DNA of 42,371 nucleotides from a virus, in IMG/VR virus record IMGVR_UViG_3300032046_000068, positions 1 to 42,371 of that record; one strand, 5' to 3'. A model generated the notes under the pieces. It worked only from the letters and a program-made list of their open reading frames with translations, searched no databases and had not been told where the DNA came from. The position numbers and the translations under genes are program-made. Positions 7,650-16,011 of the stretch are shown here, in pieces; within the stretch, counting starts at the first letter, position 1, and the number at the start of each line of letters is the position of its first letter.

Positions 7650-7750
7650 TATAATCTTCTCCAGTAAGTCTTAAAAGTAAAGTCCCCAGCCAGATCCTCT
7701 AGGCGAAGGAGTATCCCCTCGTCGCTCGTCCAGAAATTCCCTTCAGACAA
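7649..7750 (-). pseudogene. orphaned 5' end of the gpF-like gene
   Basis: TTG at 7750, inside the end of the DUF2341 gene, opens 33 residues (MSEGNFWTSDEGILLRLEDL...). It matches the start of the gpF-like protein at 7000-7269 residue for residue over SDEGILLRLEDL and stops soon after the tyrosine where the two diverge. Codon use is that of the virion genes. Best read as the original N-terminus left behind by HNH insertion; it may still be translated. Confidence 0.5.
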
Positions 7751-8738
7751 GCATCATTTCCTCCATTAAGGGGACGATAGATCCACTCCCTTTTACGGGA
7801 CTTTCTTCTGTTCCCCAAGTGCTATGCGCTGGTTCTGGACTAACATATTTTCTAACATAAACATCATCCACATATGCCGTACCATCATAAGAGGCAAAGC
7901 TTACATAGACGGTTCTGTAAGCTGGTGCGGCTGTTTTTGTTAGCTTTACTACTCCAGCTTTCAACAGAGTAACCGTAGCATTACCAGAAGCTGGACAATA
8001 TATTTCACTCTTATAGTAATTTGTTAAGTCTTGGGTTTCAACAACTTCACTAAATACAGCATTTAACGCGACTTGAAGTTTCCCAATTACCCAAAGCACT
8101 CTTCCAGCATCCTTATCTCTCCAAGTGGCTGGAATGTCATTATTCATATTCAAGACTCGTTTGCCACTTGTAGCCGCACGAATTAATGCACTTGAAGCAT
8201 ATCCATCACCATAAGAGTTCTTTGTGTTGATTAGCTCTGTTTCAGTAGTACCCATCACAATCTTCAATGCACCACTCTCAATTGAGAAATTTGTCTGCTT
8301 GGTTGATTGCCATTTGTTAGTCCAATCTATATTAGCCGCAAGAAAGTCATCAAAGAACCTAAATGTAGCTTCTCCTTGAGCTAAGACAGTTGCAAGATAA
8401 GGATAAGTAGCATCCGCTTTACCGTAATAAACATAAATCGTTACTGGGTCTGTACTTAAGTCGTCTGCAACTTCAACCCAGAAGACAGCATTATCGCTAT
8501 TAACCTTGCTTTCCATCCAACAGTCAAGCAAAGTATTCCCATCATTATCTGTGAATCTTATGTCTCCAAAGTCTGTTCTGCAATGGGCTACTCCGCCAAC
8601 AGTACAATAGACATCGTCATCACCATCAGCACCAGCACCGTAATGAACCGTTATCTGCTTCTGATAATTAGTTCCAGCACCAGCACTTGCTGTAATAACG
8701 TGACTTTTACGATAGCCCCAGCCGGTCATCCAAGTCAT
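7743..8738 (-). CDS. DUF2341 domain protein, fibre/adhesin-like
   Basis: 331 residues. The first 120 follow the DUF2341 pattern: WGYRKSHVI, FGDIRFTDNDGNTLLDCW, FWVEV and TIYVYYG. The second part (FFDDFLAANIDWTNKW...) is a concanavalin-like beta region that ends in EPAHSTWGTEES, also usual for this family. DUF2341 proteins are common on the surface of archaeal cells and in viral tail loci. Position next to another fibre-like gene suggests a receptor-binding or decoration role. No signal peptide. Confidence 0.7.
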   Translation of the reverse strand: MTWMTGWGYRKSHVITASAGAGTNYQKQITVHYGAGADGDDDVYCTVGGVAHCRTDFGDIRFTDNDGNTLLDCWMESKVNSDNAVFWVEVADDLSTDPVTIYVYYGKADATYPYLATVLAQGEATFRFFDDFLAANIDWTNKWQSTKQTNFSIESGALKIVMGTTETELINTKNSYGDGYASSALIRAATSGKRVLNMNNDIPATWRDKDAGRVLWVIGKLQVALNAVFSEVVETQDLTNYYKSEIYCPASGNATVTLLKAGVVKLTKTAAPAYRTVYVSFASYDGTAYVDDVYVRKYVSPEPAHSTWGTEESPVKGSGSIVPLMEEMMLV

Positions 8739-8747
8739 TGTTTACCA

Positions 8748-9743
8748 CTAATAGAAATAAATCCTTACTCCCCAAGCAACGTCTTCAAGGCTAAGATTGT
8801 TCCCGTCACAGGCTATGTTCTCTAACCGGGCGTAAAAAGTCCCATTCCCGGTTATTTCGGTCTTGACATCGTTGTCTCCAATCATAATGTCCCCGCCCCG
8901 GTCTGCACCATTCGCCACCAGAACAGCCCATGAATTGTCTGCAATGTCTATAGCCGTGACCAATGAACCATAAGCAACATCAGCATCAACTTTTAGGGCG
9001 GTTGCTCCATTCACAGCATTGTTGGCAGTGCTTGTGTCCCGAATAACCGCTATCTTAAGCAGGGCGACAACACGAACTAAAGTTGCTCCAACAGGTATTC
9101 CGGCCACGGTTAAAGCGGACAGAGCATAATCGGCAGTTGCTACTGTCGTCAAAATGACCTGCGCCGTATTATCCGCCCAGAAATCCATGTGAGTTATTTT
9201 CCTCTCAATCTTCGTCTCGGTAGCAGAATGAGCGGCGGTTATGGCTGCTTCTACGGCGGATTCGTCTGCGGGATCTGAAGGTAAATTCCCTGTTTTGGCG
9301 ATGATGGTGTCTTGTTTAGCCTCAGTTGCTATTCCAGAAAATAGAAGATCAGTTTTCGCCTTAATAGCGGCGACTTCAGAATCCACATAGTCGTCAATGA
9401 CATCAATCGCGTCTTTTATTACTTTCAAGGTCTCGTTTGTCCAGCCTGTTCCCTTTATTGCGGTCAAAGTGGCTTCAAGTGCCGAACCACTCGGTACAGA
9501 AGTAAGAGTTCGAGCAACATATTCCCAAACTTCTTCGGCTGAAGCACCTGACCCTAACGAAATAGCGTCAATAGCATCCTTCAGGGCTTCCAATCCGTAA
9601 GTTGCATTTTGAATTTCTGAAAGAAGTGTAGTCAAATCCGTATTAGTGATATAGACTTTTCCATCTGCATCTACTTTGACCTTTACCCAGTTGGTACCGT
9701 CCCAACCGTAAATACTTCTTGCCGGTAACGCTTTCTCGCTCAT
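8748..9743 (-). CDS. fibre-like structural protein
   Basis: 331 residues. The N-terminal module (IYGWDGTNWVKVKVDADGKV) is followed by repeating amphipathic helices with regular Ile/Leu/Ala spacing (SEIQNATYGLEALKDAIDAI, AIKAKTDLL, TIIAKTGNLPSDPADESAVE), likely a trimeric coiled coil, and a beta-rich Thr/Ala/Val C-terminal domain of about 140 residues ending in WGVRIYFY. This is the build of environmental viral tail fibres. It does not resemble an HK97 capsid protein. Start overlaps the previous stop (ATGA). Confidence 0.65.
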   Translation of the reverse strand: MSEKALPARSIYGWDGTNWVKVKVDADGKVYITNTDLTTLLSEIQNATYGLEALKDAIDAISLGSGASAEEVWEYVARTLTSVPSGSALEATLTAIKGTGWTNETLKVIKDAIDVIDDYVDSEVAAIKAKTDLLFSGIATEAKQDTIIAKTGNLPSDPADESAVEAAITAAHSATETKIERKITHMDFWADNTAQVILTTVATADYALSALTVAGIPVGATLVRVVALLKIAVIRDTSTANNAVNGATALKVDADVAYGSLVTAIDIADNSWAVLVANGADRGGDIMIGDNDVKTEITGNGTFYARLENIACDGNNLSLEDVAWGVRIYFY

Positions 9744-9841
9744 CTTGTACTTAACACCCCTGAACTTGAAACAGCAACCTTCCTATATTCGGTGCCGTCA
9801 TGAGCACGAATGGCCCATTTACTCAGTGCTTTCTCCGTCAT
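9740..9841 (-). CDS. 33-residue paralogue of the fibre protein N-terminus
   Basis: ATG 9841 to TGA 9740. MTEKALSKWAIRAHDGTEYR then KVAVSSSGVL aligns with MSEKALPARSIYGWDGTNWV then KVKVDADGKV of the next gene. It starts inside the end of the portal gene and stops in ATGA overlap with the fibre gene. Either a free copy of the fibre attachment module or a remnant of duplication. Confidence 0.55.
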   Translation of the reverse strand: MTEKALSKWAIRAHDGTEYRKVAVSSSGVLSTR

Positions 9842-12365
9842 TCTTCTTCGTCTCCTTTAGAGAATCCCTTAGGATCCTATCGAAATCGTTTAGGCTATTC
9901 TCCTTGTAAGCATTGATTCTCCTCAATTCCTCCGGTGATAGGACCGCCGTCTTCCTCGTCCTTCTCTGGGAATGCTCTATCGCCCGTTTGATCAATTCCT
10001 CGTAAGATGAGTCCAGCGTCCCCTTCGCCTTAATGAGGGCCTCGTGTATGACCTTCTCCTTGTTCTCCCCTTTGCCGACTTCTTCCTGCGCCCATTTGAT
10101 TATCAGTTTGAACGCCTTAAATAGTGTTTCCTCTACCATCACAACCCCGAATGGTGCCCGTGCCTGAACTAGACTTTTCTGCTCAAGCCCCAGTGGACTT
10201 GGTTCTATAGCTTCCAACATTTCCCCAGATGCGGTTGAGGACATAGGTTCTTCAGGAATCTCTAGAGTCTTGGGCCTGACCTGTTCGAATCGCATCCTCA
10301 GGTTGTCAAATTTCTCGGCTAAACTCTCTTGACCGATATTGTCTAAGTAGGTCGAAAGTTCAATCAATATTTCCGGTTCGAATGCTCTTCGGAATCCTAG
10401 GACTATCTTCTTCTTCCCAGCCTTGAAGTCCTTTCTATTGAAACCTTTCTTCCCCTCTAATTTCTCTTCCACGTAGTCCAAGGCGACGTCAAGCAGATTA
10501 GCCACGGCATAGTTGAGGTTAACTGCTGAAGTCCTAGTCTCAGCGACTTCATGCATGTTCATCATTACGTAGACTTCATCCTTGTCGTTGTTGAGAGCAT
10601 AGACTCTATCAAAGATCCTGATCTGGCTCATCGAGTACCAAGAGATTGGAAGTCTGACGGCATATTCGGTTGGCTTACGAAGTTCTAATCTTTCTCCACC
10701 TGTACGGGTTGGTTCTCCACCCTGCCAAAATTCAGGTTTGCCTTCCATAGAACGAGGAGCTTCACCCGCCCTAGAAGGTTCTTGAACCCTAGGTATATTC
10801 GCTTTTCCGGTGACAATCAATTCTCTTCCGGGTCCTAAGCTTACATCGAACCCAGCCTGAGCCCAAGTCATGGCGGTAGCAGCCTTAGTGTGTTCGGTCT
10901 GAGAGTCCCTTAATTGGTCCCTTCCCTCTATCGGATTGAAGATGAACAACCAGTCGGTTATCCCGAACTTGGGGAGTAGGTCGTCGTTAAATAGATCTGC
11001 AAATCCAGCCTGATGCTCCTGAGTCGTCCTGTTCTGAACATCGATCTTGAGTTTTATCCCTCCTCCGGCCACGTCCGTCGTGCTCACGAATTCAGGTGTA
11101 ACCCCGTATATTCCGGCAATGGCCTCCATGTAAAGCCTGTAGAATTCGATTGACTGCATCGCCTTCATGTCTTCCATGATAGGAATCCTGATCGGTTGCT
11201 GGTCCTTCTTGAGACCGAGCATTAGGGTCCTTATCTTCTTAGAAGACTTGTACCTTCCACTCTGGATGTCTTTAGCGTCAAGGGCCTTGATTTCCTCTTC
11301 TATGGCCTTCTTCTTCTCGTCGACTTCTAACTGGTCCTCTCCCGGAAATCCTATGATGCTTCCAACCTTTCCGGTGCTGTAGACTTCCCAATTATAGTCG
11401 TCCATGGCTAAGACCGTTTGAACTAGCTTCCATACGCTTACGATCTTAGAATTCCCAAAGAGGGCAGGTGCTACTCTGGAACTGGACCCATGAATAAGTT
11501 CGTTCTTGGTGAACCTTGCCGTCACCATCCCGCCTATTTCCTGAACGTAGGCCGTCTGTTCCATTACTTCCCCACAGAGAGGACAGATTATAGCCTTTTG
11601 TCGGTCTGCTAGACTCATGTCTTGTCTGATAGCAACTACCGGCTGATCCCCAGGCTGTTTGTCATAACATTCAGAACAGAACCATTCGTAACCGCCTAGG
11701 TGTCCAAATTCGTCTGCCACTGGGAAGATGAACCTTGCATCCTCAACGAATATTTCTTTAGGGACCTTCTCGTAGACTACCTTCTTCTCCTGAACGACCA
11801 CCTTGCCGCCTTCAGTCTTAGGAACCCGCTTGAAGGACATGCCCCAGTACCAATCGTCTAAGGACAAGTCGTAGAATATAGATGACTTAACAAAGTCATC
11901 GAAATGGTAGTCCCCATTCGGTCTCTTAAGAAGACGTTCTAGAATCCTAGCCTGATCTTCAGATGGCTGTCTTAATTCTGCACCGCACCCGTTAGCCTCG
12001 CACTTCGGTTTTTCTCCTTCCTTCAATTGATTCTCATTCGGAGTGTGGTCATACGTCTTGCCACATTTGTCACACTTCCACTTAAAGGCCGGTTTGATCG
12101 TCCAACGGTTCCTTATGCATTCCTGAATGATCGCCCGGAATGCCCGTCTGAGCGGCCATGAAGTAGTGGCTACCTCAAACAGATTGATGTAATCATAAAC
12201 AGGGTATCTGATCTGAGGTTCTGGTTCAAAGACAAAAGTTGGCTGGACTGGAGTGGTCTTCTCCAGCTTTACGCCGACTAATCTTCCTAGAACCGCTAAT
12301 GCCTTCTCCCTCCTAGAAAAAGAGGGTATCTTCGGCTGGTTCTTCGCTATTTTTGCTCTTGGCAT
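9819..12365 (-). CDS. portal protein with two zinc-knuckle insertions
   Basis: 848 residues, much longer than usual portals (400-550). The core is seen in RYPVYDYINLFEVATTSWPL, FTKNELIHGSSSRVAPALFG and DDYNWEVYSTGKVGSIIGFPG, the typical 'near a terminase' portal pattern. Two Cys4 sites interrupt the first third: C98, C101, C122, C127 and C230, C233, C261, C264. The last 250 residues are helical and charged and may be the helical part of a gpF-like minor head protein fused on (inference). Forms the dodecameric DNA gate at the head vertex. Lies downstream of terminase and the protease. Confidence 0.8.
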   Translation of the reverse strand: MPRAKIAKNQPKIPSFSRREKALAVLGRLVGVKLEKTTPVQPTFVFEPEPQIRYPVYDYINLFEVATTSWPLRRAFRAIIQECIRNRWTIKPAFKWKCDKCGKTYDHTPNENQLKEGEKPKCEANGCGAELRQPSEDQARILERLLKRPNGDYHFDDFVKSSIFYDLSLDDWYWGMSFKRVPKTEGGKVVVQEKKVVYEKVPKEIFVEDARFIFPVADEFGHLGGYEWFCSECYDKQPGDQPVVAIRQDMSLADRQKAIICPLCGEVMEQTAYVQEIGGMVTARFTKNELIHGSSSRVAPALFGNSKIVSVWKLVQTVLAMDDYNWEVYSTGKVGSIIGFPGEDQLEVDEKKKAIEEEIKALDAKDIQSGRYKSSKKIRTLMLGLKKDQQPIRIPIMEDMKAMQSIEFYRLYMEAIAGIYGVTPEFVSTTDVAGGGIKLKIDVQNRTTQEHQAGFADLFNDDLLPKFGITDWLFIFNPIEGRDQLRDSQTEHTKAATAMTWAQAGFDVSLGPGRELIVTGKANIPRVQEPSRAGEAPRSMEGKPEFWQGGEPTRTGGERLELRKPTEYAVRLPISWYSMSQIRIFDRVYALNNDKDEVYVMMNMHEVAETRTSAVNLNYAVANLLDVALDYVEEKLEGKKGFNRKDFKAGKKKIVLGFRRAFEPEILIELSTYLDNIGQESLAEKFDNLRMRFEQVRPKTLEIPEEPMSSTASGEMLEAIEPSPLGLEQKSLVQARAPFGVVMVEETLFKAFKLIIKWAQEEVGKGENKEKVIHEALIKAKGTLDSSYEELIKRAIEHSQRRTRKTAVLSPEELRRINAYKENSLNDFDRILRDSLKETKKNDGESTE

Positions 12366-12369
12366 CTAA

Positions 12370-12585
12370 TCACTTCGGGTTAAAAGGTCTTGGCTGCTCA
12401 TCATCATCGTCGGTCTTATCATCTGCCTCTCCCGCCTCTTCTTCTAGAGTATCCTTGCAAGAGATGCAGTACCAACGTTGAACATGAGCTTCTCCACCCG
12501 TGGGCAATTCGTCTAGAATGCCGACTGGAAAGAGGACATCAACCTTTTCTCCGCATGAGTCACACTTTCCATTCAGCAAGCCCAT
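12370..12585 (-). CDS. zinc-ribbon protein with acidic tail
   Basis: 71 residues: CDSCG near the start and CISCK about 35 residues later make one zinc ribbon; the C-terminus is a run of Asp/Glu. It is packed between protease and portal with 3-4 base gaps, so it is part of the virion operon. Function not recognised. Confidence 0.65.
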   Translation of the reverse strand: MGLLNGKCDSCGEKVDVLFPVGILDELPTGGEAHVQRWYCISCKDTLEEEAGEADDKTDDDDEQPRPFNPK

Positions 12586-12587
12586 TG

Positions 12588-13472
12588 CTATTTCTCCCTC
12601 TTGTCTTGCTCTGGAGAACCGCCGAATTTGGCTAGTAATAGTTTCTCCTGTTCCTTCTTGAAGTCTTCCATCTTCTTCTTGCAGGTCTCGAACGTCTCGT
12701 TCTTGTCGTATATGTACTGGAAGAAATGGTTGTCCAAGAATTCATAGATTCTAGTTATGGGGACAAAGAACCCCATGTGGGTTATAGGATCAGCACTGAA
12801 GCCGGACATGGAGATGCTTATTCGGGCAGGCATGCCTAGAAATTCATACTTGTCTCTTTCCTCACTATACCTGAATAGGGATCCTCCGGAATTGCCGAAA
12901 ATGATCTGGGCGCTGCTCATCCAGTATTCGACACCATTCTCAAGGATTTCATTCATGAAGTTTATGATGCCCTTAGTGGCTATAGGTTCGTGGGCTAATG
13001 CTGCACCGCACGCCCATACCTCGTCAAAGACATGAACTTCATCTTCCCGATTCTTCGGGAATAAGGTTGCTACAGGTTGGGTCTTAGACGTCTTTTTGAA
13101 TTCTAAGAGAGCAATGTCACCATCTTCGTCATAAGCGACTATATCAGCCTTGCAGGATCCAGCTATGCCCATGCATCTGGACATTTTCTCGTAATAGAAG
13201 AATTCTATCTCTACCGGTATTCTAATCTCCTTCTTGATGTCATATCCGACCCTATGATCGAATTTCTTCTCGATCTTGATATTGTCGGCAATGACGTGAT
13301 GGCAGGTCAAGACATAAGAGACGAATTCCCCTTTAGCGTTCACTTCAGAATAGACGATGGTCCCTGATCCCCAAGCCTTCTCTGTGTGTATCCGGACTGT
13401 CGGCCATAAAATTTCTGCGTGCTGCTTCGCTCTTTCCTCTTCACTATAACGAATAGGAGGCACATTAATCAC
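12588..13472 (-). CDS. trypsin-like serine protease (S1/HtrA-type)
   Basis: About 290 residues with a complete triad in the right order: His59 in TCHHVI, Asp119 in GDIALLEF and Ser195 in GNSGGSLF. There is no signal peptide or PDZ domain; the C-terminal 60 residues are helical and charged. It is first gene after a promoter and lies between terminase and portal, so it may process head or cargo proteins. This is not the ClpP-like or herpesvirus-like protease usual at this place. Start is GTG 13472, or GTG 13463 with AGGTGAT before it. Confidence 0.8.
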   Translation of the reverse strand: MINVPPIRYSEEERAKQHAEILWPTVRIHTEKAWGSGTIVYSEVNAKGEFVSYVLTCHHVIADNIKIEKKFDHRVGYDIKKEIRIPVEIEFFYYEKMSRCMGIAGSCKADIVAYDEDGDIALLEFKKTSKTQPVATLFPKNREDEVHVFDEVWACGAALAHEPIATKGIINFMNEILENGVEYWMSSAQIIFGNSGGSLFRYSEERDKYEFLGMPARISISMSGFSADPITHMGFFVPITRIYEFLDNHFFQYIYDKNETFETCKKKMEDFKKEQEKLLLAKFGGSPEQDKREK

Positions 13473-13493
13473 CTAAGAAGATATAGGGTCCGG

Positions 13494-13504
13494 AAATATT
13501 TAAA
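13494..13504 (-). promoter_or_regulatory. archaeal promoter of the virion operon
   Basis: The minus strand reads CGTTTAAATATTTCC, a strong TATA box. Counting about 26 bases on puts the transcript start near 13473, so the protease gene would be leaderless or nearly so. It would drive protease, zinc ribbon, portal, fibres and the motif-sharing proteins. Confidence 0.55.
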
Positions 13505-13557
13505 CGTGAACTCGCTTAATATTTTTAATAGAGTAGGCCATAAGATGGATAACCATA

Positions 13558-13592
13558 TTAAAAAATGAAAAGAATAAATAAGAAAGTAAAAC
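13558..13592 (-). terminator. T-rich archaeal terminator
   Basis: On the minus strand, just past the stop of the membrane-protein gene, runs TTTTACTTTCTTATTTATTC followed by more Ts. Such T-rich tracts end transcription in archaea. It would separate the replication/terminase transcript from the virion operon promoter some 60 bases on. Confidence 0.5.
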
Positions 13593-13608
13593 CGGGCGAG
13601 AGTAAATA

Positions 13609-13863
13609 TTACTCTTTATCTTCCGCCATTTCGTACTTAACCCATTCATTAGACTTCTTCTTACAGAATTCTTTATCGGTCTCTTCAGATTCTTCTTTGA
13701 CGATAGTGTGTAATCTTTCTCGCTTCTTTCTTAGGCATTCCTTTATTCTCTTAGCCCCGCTGCCCCAACCTACTCTAATATGTCTGCTGAGTTCATAAAT
13801 CCCTATTCCGAATGCGACGAGATGAATAAGATTAGCAAAAACTATTTCATTAATCATCCTCAT
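13609..13863 (-). CDS. small membrane protein
   Basis: 84 residues. One hydrophobic helix (IVFANLIHLVAFGIGIYEL) at the N-terminus is followed by a basic, then charged helical tail. It could be holin-like or a membrane anchor, but nothing is specific. It lies directly after terminase with a ten-base gap and before the terminator. Confidence 0.6.
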   Translation of the reverse strand: MRMINEIVFANLIHLVAFGIGIYELSRHIRVGWGSGAKRIKECLRKKRERLHTIVKEESEETDKEFCKKKSNEWVKYEMAEDKE

Positions 13864-13872
13864 TCACCTCCC

Positions 13873-15357
13873 TTAAAATTCAACATAAGAAACGCCGGGG
13901 TGGAACGCTTTTTCCTTCAATGCATATACAGCCATCGCTAAACTACACGGGTAGTCGTCATGCCTTCCCTTGATATGAGGGGCTGAAAGTTTGAGGCTGA
14001 ACCCGGTATATTTCCTCTCCAGATCCAACATCTGCTCGATGAATTTGGCCTTGTTCTTCTTCTGGTCGTCAGCCACTGTCTTGGGATAGAAGATTCTCTT
14101 ATGAGCAAATTCCCGGTCCATTGCCTTGAATACCTCATCATTCCCCGACGCAGATGGATAATAAGAATCTAGTCTAGCCCACGGCCACAGTCTTTTCTTA
14201 AGCATGTCGTAAACGGGACGACCTAGACCGGCAATGTCAACTAATCCGTACCTGAGAGGGTCATACTGTTTCAACCATTCCACTATCGTTGGGACCTGAT
14301 GGGTCTCAAAGTCTAGACCTTCCAATTCTAACCAGCCCAGTATATGGATAGACGCCCCGTCTAGTTCTATGACTGTAACGACTGTTGAATCCCCTGCTCT
14401 AGCCGGATCCACGGCAAAGAACCTTAACCTCTCCTTGAGACCTTGGTAGTCCTGCTCGAGAACGGCTAGGGTTTCCCAAGCGACGAACTTAAGAGCTACT
14501 CCTACCCACTCTAAACCGTACTGGGTCTTGAATTCTATTGAGTCTTCCCCTAGTTTATCTCTTTCCCTCTTTACATAACGGGAGTATGCTGGACAGACCT
14601 TAGCCGCTTCTTTCCAGTCTATCATCTCTACGAAGTCGGAAGTGGACTTGTTCAGTTTAGGATCCTTATTCCACTTCTCAATAGCCTCCCTGAAGTATTC
14701 ATTCCTAAAGTAAGGTGAGGTTGTCCCGGTCATTATTCTTACTCCTCCCTTCGCTGCTCCCATAGGAAATATGTCCGTCTTAAGTTTGAGGGCGTCAACA
14801 ATTTCTGACTGTTCAATTACCAAGAGGTTAAAGGTTTCACCAATGATCGAGGCTGATTCTCCAGCGGATAGAGACCTTATAGTTAATTCCTTGTTGTTGA
14901 CCAGATTCAGAAGGGTAAAGGTTGCAGCGGTATATCCTTCTCCGGCAGTTTGAATTATATGGGCGTCCCTTTCCAACCAGTGTTTAATCATCTTGTACTT
15001 CTGTCTGACCCTGTTCCTCGTGACGTGGGTGATCATGCTTTCAACCGGGGCGAAGAGGCCACAACCGAAATCTTCTCCTAGAAACAGGTTATGGAAGGTC
15101 CCTAAGACTAAACTCGTGAAGGCAACGGTTTCAGTCTTCCCACTTTGTCGAGACCAGAGACTGCTAATCTCGTTTCCAATTATCCCTTCTGAAATGACAT
15201 ATTCTATCATCTTGTCAGAGAGAGGTAATTGGTAGGGTCTAAGAGTGGACTTGATCCTGAGACTTAAAATTTCTCTCCAATCCTTGCAACAGTCCATGAC
15301 GTCAAAAATATTCTTGGCATTTCCAAGCTTAATCCTAATCCCTTCTATTTCGTTCAA
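13873..15357 (-). CDS. terL: terminase large subunit
   Basis: 494 residues. ATPase: Walker A SRQSGKT (69-75), Walker B FNLLVIEQSE (176-185). RNase H-like nuclease: Asp317 in FFAVDPARAGDST, Asp374 in GLVDIAGLG, and RHDDY (465-469). Length and order are normal for TerL. It cuts concatemers and pumps DNA through the portal. No small terminase could be recognised. Its start overlaps the stop of the DUF2061 gene. Confidence 0.93.
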   Translation of the reverse strand: MNEIEGIRIKLGNAKNIFDVMDCCKDWREILSLRIKSTLRPYQLPLSDKMIEYVISEGIIGNEISSLWSRQSGKTETVAFTSLVLGTFHNLFLGEDFGCGLFAPVESMITHVTRNRVRQKYKMIKHWLERDAHIIQTAGEGYTAATFTLLNLVNNKELTIRSLSAGESASIIGETFNLLVIEQSEIVDALKLKTDIFPMGAAKGGVRIMTGTTSPYFRNEYFREAIEKWNKDPKLNKSTSDFVEMIDWKEAAKVCPAYSRYVKRERDKLGEDSIEFKTQYGLEWVGVALKFVAWETLAVLEQDYQGLKERLRFFAVDPARAGDSTVVTVIELDGASIHILGWLELEGLDFETHQVPTIVEWLKQYDPLRYGLVDIAGLGRPVYDMLKKRLWPWARLDSYYPSASGNDEVFKAMDREFAHKRIFYPKTVADDQKKNKAKFIEQMLDLERKYTGFSLKLSAPHIKGRHDDYPCSLAMAVYALKEKAFHPGVSYVEF

Positions 15358-15548
15358 TCTTTCCAGATCCTTTCAATAAGATAGTGAAGACCGGTATGAA
15401 TGAATATGCAGGCGGGAGTAGTGATGGTAGGAATCACAATTGAACCTGTGACTAGATAGACGATAAGGAATTCAGACCCAATAGATAAGATCCTATATGA
15501 CAGGATTCTCTTGGACCTCTGTTTCAAGACCTGATTCCTTCTCTTCAT
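15354..15548 (-). CDS. DUF2061 small membrane protein
   Basis: 64 residues with the family pattern: basic start, SYRILSIGSEFLIVYLVTGS, a second hydrophobic segment and the ending HYLIERIW. Two membrane helices. It overlaps the end of the upstream dUTPase-family gene by 56 bases and the start of terminase by 4. Function of DUF2061 is unknown. Confidence 0.65.
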   Translation of the reverse strand: MKRRNQVLKQRSKRILSYRILSIGSEFLIVYLVTGSIVIPTITTPACIFIHTGLHYLIERIWKD

Positions 15549-16011
15549 CTGGAGGTAAAGTGTCTACGGCTTCTCTCAACCACGGAGACCAACCTTTCCT
15601 ATTCATGGCCGTGCTCAACTCCCTCTCATTATAAGCCTGCTCCACTTCCCCAACCTTGAAGAACATGATCTGAAACATCTTATCAACTTCAAGATAGGGA
15701 GTCGGAACCGGTTGCCAAGCGAGGAAGATCAGTTTGCCACAGTAACCGGGATCAACAAGTTGGCTGTAAGAAGCTGCCCATCCCGCGATCGTGCTTCTCG
15801 ATCTCATACAGACTAAACCAGCAACCTTATTCGACAGTTTAATGGTTTCCTTAGACACTAGTTTGTGAACGCCCCGAAATTGACTTTCACTCTCAGTAGT
15901 CAGATCATAACTTACCGGACCCAACCTTTCCTTTTCGAAGGGTTCAATCATGATATCACCAGATGCTATTAGGTCCAAAATCTGTTTGTCACTCAACAAC
16001 TTCAACTTCAC
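15493..16011 (-). CDS. dCTP deaminase/dUTPase family enzyme, deaminase glutamate missing
   Basis: 172 residues. Family motifs: GPVSYDLT (31-38), MRSRSTIAG (69-77) and QLVDPGYCGKL (84-94). Asp87 matches the catalytic aspartate of dUTPases. In dCTP deaminases the strand after this motif carries a catalytic Glu (IxLE); here the aligned residue is Leu97. So it probably hydrolyses dUTP, or another dNTP such as dCTP, without deaminating (inference). A 45-residue acidic tail is extra. It is part of the nucleotide cluster with the thymidylate-synthase-family enzyme and the kinase. Confidence 0.75.
   Translation of the reverse strand: MKLKLLSDKQILDLIASGDIMIEPFEKERLGPVSYDLTTESESQFRGVHKLVSKETIKLSNKVAGLVCMRSRSTIAGWAASYSQLVDPGYCGKLIFLAWQPVPTPYLEVDKMFQIMFFKVGEVEQAYNERELSTAMNRKGWSPWLREAVDTLPPDEEKESGLETEVQENPVI

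Noticed and set aside
8748-9743. Major capsid protein
   Set aside because: Length fits, but the coiled-coil middle and the WDGTNW-type start point to a fibre; no HK97-like pattern was seen.
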